A stretch of DNA of 12,107 bases from JAAYZQ01 sp034428935 (GCA_034428935.1 DAOUHB010000055.1:1-12107), one strand, 5' to 3'; positions 1 to 6,823 are shown, counted from the first letter of the stretch. Notes: generated by a model not told the origin, from the letters alone. A program made the numbers and translations.

Positions 1-173
1 TAGGGCTGGGAGATGGTCTGCCCGAAGCCGATGGGGAGGGGATGGTCGGCGTAAGCCTGCGGGCGATACTGGGATGGCACGAACTCGTGGCGGGGTACAC
101 GCTCCATGGCGTCCAGCACGTCTTGATCCGTCACGCCACGGCGACGGATCTGGCGCTCTACCATCATCTCCAT
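1..173 (-). CDS. pcm: Protein-L-isoaspartate O-methyltransferase, N-terminal part (cut by window edge)
   Basis: Reading the minus strand from the ATG at 171-173 gives 57 complete codons before the left edge of the window, with no stop. The peptide begins MEMMVERQIRRRGVTDQDVL, continues with RVPRHEFVP and ends LPIGFGQTISQP followed by a partial TA codon, presumably Tyr. The order of an N-terminal helical segment, a VPRH.FVP motif and LPIG.GQTISQP(Y) is the classic start of the Pcm family. These cytosolic enzymes use S-adenosylmethionine to methylate L-isoaspartyl residues in age-damaged proteins so that they can revert to aspartate. The SAM-binding fold lies outside the window. A GGGAGG ribosome site (180-185) stands six bases before the ATG. 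Two further in-frame ATGs at 165-167 and 162-164 could also be the start. The gene is divergent from the amidase gene. The family call is firm; the exact start is less so. Confidence 0.92.
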   Translation of the reverse strand, partial: MEMMVERQIRRRGVTDQDVLDAMERVPRHEFVPSQYRPQAYADHPLPIGFGQTISQP

Positions 174-286
174 TCTCCCCCTCCCGGCTGACGCAAGGCA
201 CCCGCTCCGGGGTCACCGGCCATGCCGTCCCGCGGTCGACCTGCCACCCGCGGCGCGTCCGGGGAGCCCCGGCCACTATGACGTAT

Positions 287-315
287 ATTGTATCACGTTC
301 GGCGGCCGGTGACAA
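287..315 (-). promoter_or_regulatory. Sigma-70-type promoter for pcm
   Basis: On the minus strand there is TTGTCA (complement of 310-315), a 17-base spacer and TACAAT (complement of 287-292). Both boxes match the consensus in five of six positions with ideal spacing. It points at pcm and predicts transcription starting near 280, leaving a leader of about 107 bases. That leader contains a GC-rich near-palindrome, CCGGGGAGCCCCGG, at 259-272. Placement is by pattern only. Confidence 0.6.
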
Positions 316-383
316 GTCTGGCTCAAGACCGTCGAGGAGCGCCGGGTCCTGTGGTGGGCCGGTTTCGCGATTCGCAGCATTCA

Positions 384-392
384 TGCTATAAT
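384..392 (+). promoter_or_regulatory. Extended -10 promoter for the amidase gene
   Basis: TGCTATAAT at 384-392 is a perfect TATAAT with the extended TGn upstream. The -35 region (about 363-369, TTTCGC/TTCGCG) is poor, as expected for an extended -10 promoter. The predicted start is near 399, giving a leader of about 43 bases before the amidase ATG at 442. It lies about 70 bases from the oppositely directed pcm promoter. Confidence 0.6.
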
Positions 393-441
393 GGTCGGCG
401 CTGCCTGCCTGGCCGCGACCTGACCGTGGAAGGAGGAACCC

Positions 442-1257
442 ATGGAGCTCAAGATCGCCCTGACCCAGATGAACGTGGCCCTGGGCCAGCCAAAACAGAA
501 CGAGGAAATGGCCCGCAGCCTGGTTGCCCGGGCGGCGGACGCCGGCGCCCAGTTGGCCGTCCTGCCCGAGCTCTGGTTCGCGGGATATGACCTGGCCCAT
601 GCCGGCGAGGTTGCCGCCGCCCTGGACGAGGGCCCCTTTGCCCTCATGGCCGAAATGGCCCGGGAGCATGGGCTCTACCTGGTGGGCACCTCGCTGGAGT
701 CCAATCCAGACGGCCTGCCCTACAACACGGCGGCGATGTTCAGCCCCGAGGGCGAGCTGGCGGGTGCCTATCGCAAGGTCCACCTCTGGGCACCCATGGG
801 CGAGGTGGAGCACATGACGCCCGGCAGGGAGCTGCCTGTCTTTGACCTGCCCTGGGGCCGCACGGCGCTGGCCATCTGCTACGATCTGCGCTTTCCCGAG
901 GCCTTTCGCTGTTTCGCCACGGCCGGCACCCGCCTGGTCATCATTCCCGCCGAGTGGCCGGTCAAGCGCGTGGAGCACTGGCGCCTCTTTTTGCGGGCGC
1001 GGGCCGTCGAGAACCAGTTCTTCCTGGCCGGCTGCAACCGCTCGGGCGTGGACCCGGACCCGGAGGGCACGACCTATGGCGGATACTCGGCCGTGTCCGA
1101 TCCGTGGGGCAACCTCCTGGTCGAGGGCACCATGGAGCCGGACCTGTTGTTCGCCACCCTGGACCTGGACGAGGTGGACAAGGCCCGCAGCCTCTTTCCC
1201 TTCCTGGCGGACCGGCGGGCGGACCTGTACGGGCAGGCAGGGGAGCATTCGATCTGA
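442..1257 (+). CDS. Carbon-nitrogen hydrolase (nitrilase superfamily), omega-amidase-like
   Basis: This 271-residue protein is one complete nitrilase-superfamily domain. The catalytic Glu-Lys-Cys triad is visible: Glu43 in LPELWF, Lys112 in YRKVHLW and Cys146 in AICYDLRFPE. The segment RARAVENQFFLAGCNRSG (about 185-202) and the GGYS motif that follows resemble the omega-amidase/YafV/MtnU branch. Members of that branch hydrolyse small omega-amides such as 2-oxoglutaramate to ammonia and the acid. Assignment to that branch is from remembered motif style, so the substrate is uncertain. There is no signal peptide, so the enzyme should be cytosolic. The ATG at 442 has a strong AAGGAGG site (430-436) five bases upstream. 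Sixty-six bases separate it from purB on the same strand, so the two may be cotranscribed. Other nitrilase-branch activities, such as N-carbamoyl hydrolysis, cannot be excluded. Confidence 0.93.
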   Translation: MELKIALTQMNVALGQPKQNEEMARSLVARAADAGAQLAVLPELWFAGYDLAHAGEVAAALDEGPFALMAEMAREHGLYLVGTSLESNPDGLPYNTAAMFSPEGELAGAYRKVHLWAPMGEVEHMTPGRELPVFDLPWGRTALAICYDLRFPEAFRCFATAGTRLVIIPAEWPVKRVEHWRLFLRARAVENQFFLAGCNRSGVDPDPEGTTYGGYSAVSDPWGNLLVEGTMEPDLLFATLDLDEVDKARSLFPFLADRRADLYGQAGEHSI

Positions 1258-1272
1258 CGGGCACTGCCCGGC

Positions 1273-1301
1273 GGAAGGGATGCGGACGTCGCTGCCCTTC
1301 C
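1273..1301 (+). other. Intergenic hairpin between the amidase gene and purB
   Basis: GGAAGGG (1273-1279) pairs exactly with CCCTTCC (1295-1301), and a short GCG/CGC pair can form inside the 15-base loop. No T-run follows, so it does not look like an intrinsic terminator. It could modulate RNA processing or partly uncouple purB, whose ribosome site starts ten bases downstream. The role is unknown. Confidence 0.35.
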
Positions 1302-1323
1302 ATCCTTAGCGAGGAGGACCGCC

Positions 1324-2757
1324 ATGGCTGGCTTTGACACCTATCTTTCGCCCCTCACCTGGCGCTACGGCTCCGACGAGATGAGACGGATCTGGAGCCA
1401 GGTGCACCAGCGGCGCCTATGGCGGCGCGTCTGGGTGGCGCTGGCCGAGGCCCAGGCCGAGATGGGCCTGGTGACCCTTGCCCAGGCGGCCGATCTGAGG
1501 GCCCACGCCGACGAGGTGAACCTGGAACGCTCGCTCCAGATCGAGGCCGAGATCAAGCACGACGTCGTGTCCGAAATCCGGGCCTTTGCCGAGCAGTGTC
1601 CTGTGGGCGGCGGCATCATCCACCTGGGCGCGACGAGCATGGACGTCAAGGACAACGCCGATGCCTTGTGCATGGCCGCGGGCCTCGACCTGCTCCTGGA
1701 CCGGCTGCGGGCGCTCCTCCTGGAGCTTGCCGGCCGCATCGAGGCAGGCGCCGGGCAGGCGTGCATGGGCTACACCCACCTGCAGCCGGCCGAGCCGACG
1801 ACCACCGGCTACCGCCTGGCCCAATATGGCCTCGACCTTTTCCTGGACCTGGAGGAGCTGCGCCGGGTGCGGCGCGGGCTGCGGGGCAAGGGACTCAAAG
1901 GGGCCACGGGCACGTCGGCCTCCTATACGCAGCTCCTGGCCGGGCTGCCCACCGCCTCGACGGCCGAAGCGGGGCCGGCGGCGGCCCTGGAGGCGGCGGT
2001 GATGGAGCGCCTTGGCCTGCCGTCCTTCCCCGTGGCCACGCAGACTTATCCCCGCAAGCAGGACTGGCTGGTGGTGAATGCGCTGGCGGGCATCGCCGGA
2101 TCCCTCTACAAGTTCGCCTTCGACCTCCGCATCCTCCAGGCGCAGCCCTTTGGCGAGTGGAGCGAGCCCTTTGGCAGCCGCCAGGTGGGCTCGTCGGCCA
2201 TGGCCTTCAAGCGCAACCCGGAGAGCGCCGAGGCCATGGACAGCCTGGCGCGCCTGGTGCGCACCCTCCCCGGCGTGGCCTGGGACAATGCCGCCCACTC
2301 GTTGCTGGAGCGCACCCTGGACGATTCCGCCAACCGGCGGCTGATCCTGCCCCAGGCCTTCCTCATCGTCGACGAGCTGCTGGGGCGTGCCCGGCGCATC
2401 ATCGCGGGCATGGTCATCCGCGAGGAAGGCCTGGCGCGCAACCTGGAGCGGTACGGGACGTTTGCCGCCACGGAACGGGTGCTGATGGAGCTGGTCAAGG
2501 CCGGGGCCGACCGCCAGGAGATGCACGAGCGGATCCGGCAGCACAGCATGGCTGCCTGGGAGGCCGTGCAGCGCGACCCGGCGGGCGCCAATCCGCTGCC
2601 CGACCTCCTGGCCGCCGACCCGCGGATGCTGGCCCACCTGCCTGCGCCCCGCATCCGCGAGCTTCTGGACGCGGGCAGCTACGTGGGCGACGCTCCCTGG
2701 CGCGCGCGAGAGCTGGCGCGGGCCATCCGCGAGGCGTGTGCGGCCGATGAGCGATGA
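1324..2757 (+). CDS. purB: Adenylosuccinate lyase (eukaryote-like subtype)
   Basis: This 477-residue cytosolic enzyme belongs to the fumarase/aspartase superfamily. It cleaves SAICAR to AICAR and adenylosuccinate to AMP, each with release of fumarate. Motifs seen are KHDV (His80), IIHLGATSMDV.DN (98-111), GYTHLQPAEPTT (149-160, candidate catalytic His152), KG.TGTSAS (192-200) and the superfamily signature GSSAMAFKRNP (289-299). The later ERTLDDSANRR (329-339) and VKAGADRQEMHE are shared, from memory, with the human ADSL subtype rather than the shorter Bacillus type. The signature has Ala-Phe where Pro-Tyr or Pro-His is usual. The ATG at 1324 follows GAGGAGG (1311-1317) by six bases. The 3' end overlaps murJ by 11 bases. 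Another superfamily lyase is possible but unlikely given the human-ADSL-like C-terminal half. Confidence 0.93.
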   Translation: MAGFDTYLSPLTWRYGSDEMRRIWSQVHQRRLWRRVWVALAEAQAEMGLVTLAQAADLRAHADEVNLERSLQIEAEIKHDVVSEIRAFAEQCPVGGGIIHLGATSMDVKDNADALCMAAGLDLLLDRLRALLLELAGRIEAGAGQACMGYTHLQPAEPTTTGYRLAQYGLDLFLDLEELRRVRRGLRGKGLKGATGTSASYTQLLAGLPTASTAEAGPAAALEAAVMERLGLPSFPVATQTYPRKQDWLVVNALAGIAGSLYKFAFDLRILQAQPFGEWSEPFGSRQVGSSAMAFKRNPESAEAMDSLARLVRTLPGVAWDNAAHSLLERTLDDSANRRLILPQAFLIVDELLGRARRIIAGMVIREEGLARNLERYGTFAATERVLMELVKAGADRQEMHERIRQHSMAAWEAVQRDPAGANPLPDLLAADPRMLAHLPAPRIRELLDAGSYVGDAPWRARELARAIREACAADER

Positions 2758-4357
2758 GCGCCCGGGGCCGGCGCCCCAGCCCCGAGCTCCGGCCCTGAGC
2801 CCCACCACCCGGAGCATCCTACAAGCGACCACCGTGGTGACGGCCATCGCCCTGCTGGTCAAGGGCCTGGGCTTTCTGGAAAAGGTGCTCCTGGGCTATT
2901 TCTTTGGCACCGGCATGGAAGCAGATGCCTACCTGGTGGCCTACAGCCTGCCCTTCAGCGCCTACATCGTCCTTCGCGAAGTCGTCAAGCCGGCCTTCCT
3001 GCCCACCTTCCTGCGCACCCGCCAGGCGTCGGAGAGAGACGGGCTGCGGCTCCTGGCGGTGAGCGGCACGGTGCTCCTGCTCCTCCTGGCTGTGGCGACG
3101 GCTGCCGGGATGGCCCTGGCCGGGCCCCTCGTGGGCCTGGCGGCGCCCGGCTTTGGCCCCGAACAGCGGTCCTTGACAATCCGCCTGGCCCGCATCGTCA
3201 TGCCCGCGCTGCTCCTGCTGGGCCTTTCGACCCTCACCACGGCGGCGCTCCACGCCCGCAAGCAGTTCGTGCTGCCCGCCCTGGGCGAGGCGTCCTTTCG
3301 CCTGGGGCCCATCGCCTTCCTGCTCCTGGTGGGCGGCGTGCCGGCGGCTGCCGCCGGCATGGCCCTGGGCGCCCTGGGCAAACTGGCCATCGAGGCCCTG
3401 GGGCTGCGCCGTCACGTGGCCGGCCTCCGGCCCAGCCTGGACCTGGCTTTCGAGCCGGTGCGCACCGTGGGTCGCCTGGCGGCGCCCCTCCTGGCGGCCC
3501 TCTTCCTGTCGCTGTTCGTCGGCCCGCTGGTGGAGAATGCCTTCGCCAGCCGCCAGGGCGTGGGCGGCGTGGCGGCCCTCGCCTATTCGCGCAAGATCGC
3601 CGAAACCCTGACGACCATCCTGCCCTACACCCTGGGCCTGGTCCTGTTGCCCTTCTCCGCCGAGATGGCTGCCCGCAAGGATGCGGCAGGGCTGAGCGCG
3701 ACCCTCTCGGGCGCGCTGCGGGCACTGATCCTGCTTTTCTTGCCCGTGGCCATCGGGCTGATGGTGCTGCGCGAGCCGTTTGTGCGGCTGCTGCTGGAGC
3801 GGGGCGCCTTCACGGCGGCGTCCACGGCGCTGACGGCCGGACCGCTCCTGTTCTACGGCCTGGCGCTGTTGCCCTTTGTGCTGGAGGTAGTCGTCATCCA
3901 GTTCTTTTTCGCGCGGCAGGATACGCTGACGCCGGTCCTGGCCGACGCCACGACCTTTGCCCTGAACGTGGCGCTCATCGCGGTGCTGTCGCCCGGCATG
4001 GGGCTGGCCGGGATTGCCCTGGCGGCTGCCCTGGCCAAGGGAGTCAAGGTCCTCAGCCTGCTGCTGCTCTTCCAGCGGCGCGTGCCGGCCTTTCGCCTGC
4101 AAGCGCTGGCGCCCTTTGCCGTCAAGATGGCCGTGGCCGGGCTGGCTGCCGCGGCTGTGCTCCTGGGCTTTGCTGCCCTGGCGCAGGAGCAGGCCACGGC
4201 CGGGGGATTGCTGCTCCTGGTGGCCTACCTTGTGGCCGCTGCCGCCCTGGGCGGCGGTACCTTCTTTCTCATCGCCTGGGCCCTGGGCGTGGGCGAGACC
4301 CGCGACATCATCCGGCGGGCGGGGGCGTTGCTGCCCGGCCGCCCGCCGCGCTCGTAG
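2747..4357 (+). CDS. murJ: MurJ/MviN-family lipid II flippase
   Basis: This is a polytopic inner-membrane protein of 536 residues from the ATG at 2747; a GTG at 2738 would add three residues. After a Pro-rich cytoplasmic tail of about 20 residues, the first membrane region contains the family-typical pattern GLGFLEKVLLGYFFGTGMEA, then DAYLVAYSLPF and a LREVVKPAFLPTF segment. The last corresponds to the conserved first-loop region ending in AF.P in MurJ. Many Leu/Ala/Gly-rich hydrophobic segments follow along the whole length, in line with the 13-14 helices of the MOP-superfamily fold. MurJ flips lipid II across the membrane for peptidoglycan synthesis. The start overlaps the purB stop by 11 bases, so translation is probably coupled. 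The first-loop region departs from the proteobacterial form, so a MurJ-like exporter of another lipid-linked sugar cannot be ruled out. Confidence 0.87.
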   Translation: MSDERPGPAPQPRAPALSPTTRSILQATTVVTAIALLVKGLGFLEKVLLGYFFGTGMEADAYLVAYSLPFSAYIVLREVVKPAFLPTFLRTRQASERDGLRLLAVSGTVLLLLLAVATAAGMALAGPLVGLAAPGFGPEQRSLTIRLARIVMPALLLLGLSTLTTAALHARKQFVLPALGEASFRLGPIAFLLLVGGVPAAAAGMALGALGKLAIEALGLRRHVAGLRPSLDLAFEPVRTVGRLAAPLLAALFLSLFVGPLVENAFASRQGVGGVAALAYSRKIAETLTTILPYTLGLVLLPFSAEMAARKDAAGLSATLSGALRALILLFLPVAIGLMVLREPFVRLLLERGAFTAASTALTAGPLLFYGLALLPFVLEVVVIQFFFARQDTLTPVLADATTFALNVALIAVLSPGMGLAGIALAAALAKGVKVLSLLLLFQRRVPAFRLQALAPFAVKMAVAGLAAAAVLLGFAALAQEQATAGGLLLLVAYLVAAAALGGGTFFLIAWALGVGETRDIIRRAGALLPGRPPRS

Positions 4358-4369
4358 CGGGTGGCTACG
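4353..4369. other. Hairpin spanning the two convergent stop codons
   Basis: CGTAGC (4353-4358), a GGGTG loop and GCTACG (4364-4369) form a perfect six-base-pair stem. The TAG stop of murJ (4355-4357) lies in the left arm and the complement of the FHA-gene stop (4365-4367) lies in the right arm. There is no T-run on either side, so intrinsic termination is not evident, although the hairpin could protect the 3' ends of both transcripts. Confidence 0.45.
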
Positions 4370-6074
4370 GCTCCAGCACCGCGATCTCTTGCGTGAGGGT
4401 GTTGCCCTCGCCCTCTTCGATCTCGTCCACCTGGCCGTAGACATCGACCGTGGCCGTGGTCGGCCAGGCCTCGTGAGTGGCGCCGGGTAGCCACGTGTAG
4501 GTCAACTCCATCGCCTTGCCGCCGGCCAGCCCCGGCACGTCCCACTCCACCGGCACGGCCTCGGCCCCCTCGGGTGCCCAGCGCAGGACAAACGCCCCGG
4601 CGTCCACCGGCCCGTCGTTGCGCACCGTGACCCGCACCTCGCACTTGCCCACGCGAAAGCAGGGGTTGGGCTCGAACAGGATGGACTCCACGACCAGGTC
4701 GGCCAGCTCGGCCAGCCCCACCGGCGAGACGTCCACCACCGCCTCGGCTTCCGTCGTCCCCCCGGGCCCGATGGCGGTCATCCGGTACGTCGTCCTGGCA
4801 CCCGGGCAGAGCTCGGCTTCGCCGGGCGTCGCCACCCCGCCGATGCCGTTGTCGATGGTCACCTCGGCGGCGTAATCCACCTTGCCCCACGCGAGGGTCA
4901 CGCACTCGCCGGCCTCGATGCTCGCCGGCCGCGCCGAGAAGAAGGCGATCACCGGCTTCTGGGACGTGTCGCTGGAGACGATGAGGCTGGCGCGGGCGGT
5001 GTGCGTTCCCTCCGGGCTGGTGGCCGTCAGCTCGTACACCGTCGTCTCGGCCGGGCAGACCTCCATGCTGCCCGGCGTGCCCACCCCGCCGATGCCCGGC
5101 TCGATGATGGCCTCGGTGGCGTTCTCGACCTTGCCCCATTCGAGCTGGGCGCAGCCGCCGGGGGCGATGATGCTGGGCACGACGCGCAGGTATTCGATAA
5201 TCGAGCCCCTGGGCTCTTGCACCGTGACCTGGATGCTCTCTTCGGTGGTTCCGCCGGCGCCCGTGGCCTCCAGCCGGTAGGCCTTGGACTCGCCGGGGCA
5301 GACGTCGATCTTGCCCGAGGTGCCCACCCGGCCAATGTCGCTGAGCAGCACGCGGTTGGCGTTCTCGATGAGCCCCCACTCCAGGCGCGTGCACCGGCCC
5401 CTGTCGATAATGGGCGGGTTGGCGCGAAAGACGCCGATGGTGGGCAACACGCCCGGTGTGTCGCTGGCTTCCGCTGACGGCGCCGGGGGCAGGGTAGGCT
5501 CGGGCGAGGGCGGGGCCACGGTCGGCAGGGCGGTCTCGCCCGGGGCAGGCAGGGTCGACTCCGCGGCGGGCGAGGGCAGGGTCGTCGCACCGCCCACCGC
5601 CACGTCGGTTGCGGCCGGCGGGGGCGTCGCCTGCTCCTCCTCTCCCTGGAGCCTGGGCCACAGCAGGAAGGCGCCGGCGGCCAGGGCCAGGAGCCCCAGA
5701 ACCGCGATGACGGCCAGCCAGGGACTGCGCCGCGGCCTGAGGGGCATCGTGGCGGCCTCCACCAGCGTGTCGTGGCGGGCGGCTGCCGCCGGAAACTCGA
5801 GCAGGAATTGGCTCTGGCCGATGCGGATCAGGTCGCCGTGGCGCAGCACGTGGGGTTCCTGGATGGGCCGCCCGTTGACGAATGTGCCGTTGGCGCTGTC
5901 CAGGTCGCGAATGGCCCAGCGACCGCCGTGGACCGCGATCTCGGCGTGGTGCCGCGAGACGTTCGGGTCTGGCACGACCACGGTGTTGTCCTCGTGGCGG
6001 CCGATGGTGACCACCTCAAAGCCCAGGGGAAAAACCTGCCCGCTTTCCTGCTCGACCAGCTTGCCAAGGCTCAT
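4365..6074 (-). CDS. Membrane-anchored FHA protein with three Cys-paired repeats and a CARDB-like domain
   Basis: From the ATG at 6072-6074, preceded by a strong GGAGGAG ribosome site, this encodes 569 residues. Residues 1-95 form an FHA domain with the phosphothreonine-binding set GRHEDN (25-30), SRHHAE (40-45) and SANGTFVNG (60-68). Basic residues (PLRPRRSP) then precede one transmembrane segment (about 119-139), so the FHA end should be cytoplasmic and the rest outside. A Pro/Thr/Ala linker (about 148-208) leads to three similar modules (about 211-286, 291-367 and 373-449), each with a W-centred strand, an IG.V.TPG-like turn and two Cys 31-32 residues apart. The end (about 456-569) resembles CARDB with a CARF-type VRNDGPV motif. 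FHA proteins usually read Ser/Thr-kinase signals, but no kinase is in the window. It is convergent with murJ and divergent from the DUF4342 gene. The ligand is unknown. Confidence 0.87.
   Translation of the reverse strand: MSLGKLVEQESGQVFPLGFEVVTIGRHEDNTVVVPDPNVSRHHAEIAVHGGRWAIRDLDSANGTFVNGRPIQEPHVLRHGDLIRIGQSQFLLEFPAAAARHDTLVEAATMPLRPRRSPWLAVIAVLGLLALAAGAFLLWPRLQGEEEQATPPPAATDVAVGGATTLPSPAAESTLPAPGETALPTVAPPSPEPTLPPAPSAEASDTPGVLPTIGVFRANPPIIDRGRCTRLEWGLIENANRVLLSDIGRVGTSGKIDVCPGESKAYRLEATGAGGTTEESIQVTVQEPRGSIIEYLRVVPSIIAPGGCAQLEWGKVENATEAIIEPGIGGVGTPGSMEVCPAETTVYELTATSPEGTHTARASLIVSSDTSQKPVIAFFSARPASIEAGECVTLAWGKVDYAAEVTIDNGIGGVATPGEAELCPGARTTYRMTAIGPGGTTEAEAVVDVSPVGLAELADLVVESILFEPNPCFRVGKCEVRVTVRNDGPVDAGAFVLRWAPEGAEAVPVEWDVPGLAGGKAMELTYTWLPGATHEAWPTTATVDVYGQVDEIEEGEGNTLTQEIAVLEP
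4728..5444 (-). repeat. Three tandem Ig-like modules within the FHA protein
   Basis: Three consecutive modules of about 76 residues align by eye. Shared landmarks are a Cys followed by .LEWG or .LAWG, then KVENA or a variant, then IG.VGTPG or a variant, then VCP or LCP, and a final Y.L.A/TA..G.. strand. The Cys pairs are 228/259, 308/340 and 391/423, placed so that each module could carry its own disulfide outside the membrane. Confidence 0.75.
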
Positions 6075-6116
6075 GCGTTCTCTCCTCCTCGATGCCCAGG
6101 TGGGCGTGGCCGTTCG

Positions 6117-6146
6117 AGTATACCACACTCCTGCCGCTCCCGCCAA
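6117..6146 (-). promoter_or_regulatory. Promoter for the FHA-protein gene
   Basis: On the minus strand there is TTGGCG (complement of 6141-6146), an 18-base spacer and TATACT (complement of 6117-6122). The spacer ends in TGG, giving an extended -10. The -35 matches four of six consensus bases. The start would be near 6110, about 36 bases before the ATG. Confidence 0.5.
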
Positions 6147-6282
6147 ATTCCACCGGCGCCTCCAGCGACGCTTTCCACAGGCGCGGGCTCGACCGGCTGC
6201 AACCCGGCGCCCGCTCCGGCGTATTGTATGCAAGGGGCGCGGCGCAGCCCGCCCCGTCAGATCCCGGAAGGAGACGAAAACC

Positions 6283-6591
6283 ATGAGTGAGCAAGAACCA
6301 ATCGAGGCGGAGGGGACCCAGGAGCAGGGCCCCGTGATCGAAGAGATACAGGTCGCGGGCCGCGACCTGGTTAAGACCGTCAACGACCTGATCCACGAGG
6401 CCACCGTCAGGCGCATCACGGTCGAGCGCAAGGGACGCATCCTCGTCGACCTGCCGCTGCCCCTGGGCGTGGCCGCCGGCGTCGTGCTGGGCGTCTACAT
6501 GCCCGTCTTTTCGGCCATCACAGGCCTCGGCGCCCTGTTGACAGGATGCACCGTTCGCGTCGAGCGCGACGCGCCGCCGGCTGCCCAATAA
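6283..6591 (+). CDS. DUF4342 domain protein, small membrane-associated
   Basis: This gene encodes 102 residues. After a charged Glu/Gln-rich N-terminus (1-20) comes the DUF4342 pattern: EEIQVAGRDLVKTVNDLI (20-37), a basic VRRITVERKGR stretch, the LVDLPLPLGVAAGVVLG hydrophobic run, a second hydrophobic run (about 72-88) and the ending LLTGCTVRVER. The family is found widely in Firmicutes, Actinobacteria and Chloroflexi and has no established function. The hydrophobic middle suggests a short membrane hairpin with both ends on the same side. The ATG at 6283 has GGAAGGAG just upstream, and an intrinsic terminator begins 24 bases after the stop, so this is a single-gene unit. It is divergent from the FHA gene across 208 bases. 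The upstream -10-like TATTGT (6222-6227) is too weak to call. Confidence 0.85.
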   Translation: MSEQEPIEAEGTQEQGPVIEEIQVAGRDLVKTVNDLIHEATVRRITVERKGRILVDLPLPLGVAAGVVLGVYMPVFSAITGLGALLTGCTVRVERDAPPAAQ

Positions 6592-6614
6592 GCGCTCACT
6601 GTCGCAGCCTGTGA

Positions 6615-6660
6615 GCCCGGCCGCGCGCCCCCAGCCGGGGGCGTCGGGGCCGGGCCTTTT
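6615..6660 (+). terminator. Rho-independent terminator after the DUF4342 gene
   Basis: GCCCGGCC (6615-6622) pairs with GGCCGGGC (6648-6655), and GCCCCC (6627-6632) pairs with GGGGGC (6637-6642) around an AGCC loop. The double GC-rich stem is followed by TTTTGTT (6657-6663). This is the clearest intrinsic terminator in the window. Confidence 0.8.
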
Positions 6661-6675
6661 GTTGCGCCGGCACGT

Positions 6676-6749
6676 TGTCAACGAATTGGAAACGAACAAA
6701 CGAATGAGGGAACGGCAGAATTCGTTTATTCGTTCTTCATTCGTTGACA
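6676..6749. repeat. 74-bp AT-rich near-palindrome made of ACGAA-type units
   Basis: The left arm (6676-6705) and right arm (6720-6749) are 30 bases each and match in reverse complement at 25 positions; two of the mismatches become G-U pairs in RNA. The outer 11 bases, TGTCAACGAAT and ATTCGTTGACA, are perfect. The loop is 14 bases. Each arm is itself a run of degenerate ACGAA-containing units about 8-10 bases long. It sits between the DUF4342 terminator and the dtd promoter and is much more AT-rich than its surroundings. No coding function is visible. Confidence 0.8.
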
Positions 6750-6809
6750 GCTCACGTGCAGTCCCCGACCCCTTTCACGGACAACTCGTTGTCGCCACCA
6801 AGAAAGCGG

Positions 6810-6823
6810 GGGGCAGTTGCCCC
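6810..6823. other. Small palindrome overlapping the dtd -35 box
   Basis: GGGGCA (6810-6815) and TGCCCC (6818-6823) are perfect inverted halves two bases apart and overlap the -35 box at 6817-6822. A second short inverted repeat, ACAAC-TC-GTTGT, lies at 6781-6792. Both could be operator sites, but chance is a real possibility in GC-rich DNA. Confidence 0.3.

Noticed and set aside
74..391. Plus-strand frame across the pcm start and intergenic region
   Set aside because: It has no ribosome site, a low-complexity Arg/Ser/Pro composition, and overlaps the clear antisense pcm start.
1417..2862. Long open frame (about 480 codons) on the minus strand, opposite purB
   Set aside because: It mirrors purB, whose motifs are unmistakable. 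Its translation is rich in Gly, Arg, His and Gln with no domain pattern, as expected for an antisense frame in GC-rich DNA.
2819..4444. Long open frame (about 540 codons) on the minus strand, opposite murJ
   Set aside because: Its composition (Gln, Gly, Arg, His) is the antisense image of a Leu/Ala-rich membrane protein, and it runs across a convergent gene junction.
5284..6282. Possible long N-terminal extension of the DUF4342 protein
   Set aside because: The upstream frame is antisense to the FHA gene and unlike any domain, while the ATG at 6283 has an excellent ribosome site and matches the family's usual length.
6075..6440. Upstream extension of the FHA protein by 122 residues
   Set aside because: The extension would run over the divergent promoter region and the DUF4342 start. 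The FHA domain begins directly after the ATG at 6074, which has a strong ribosome site.
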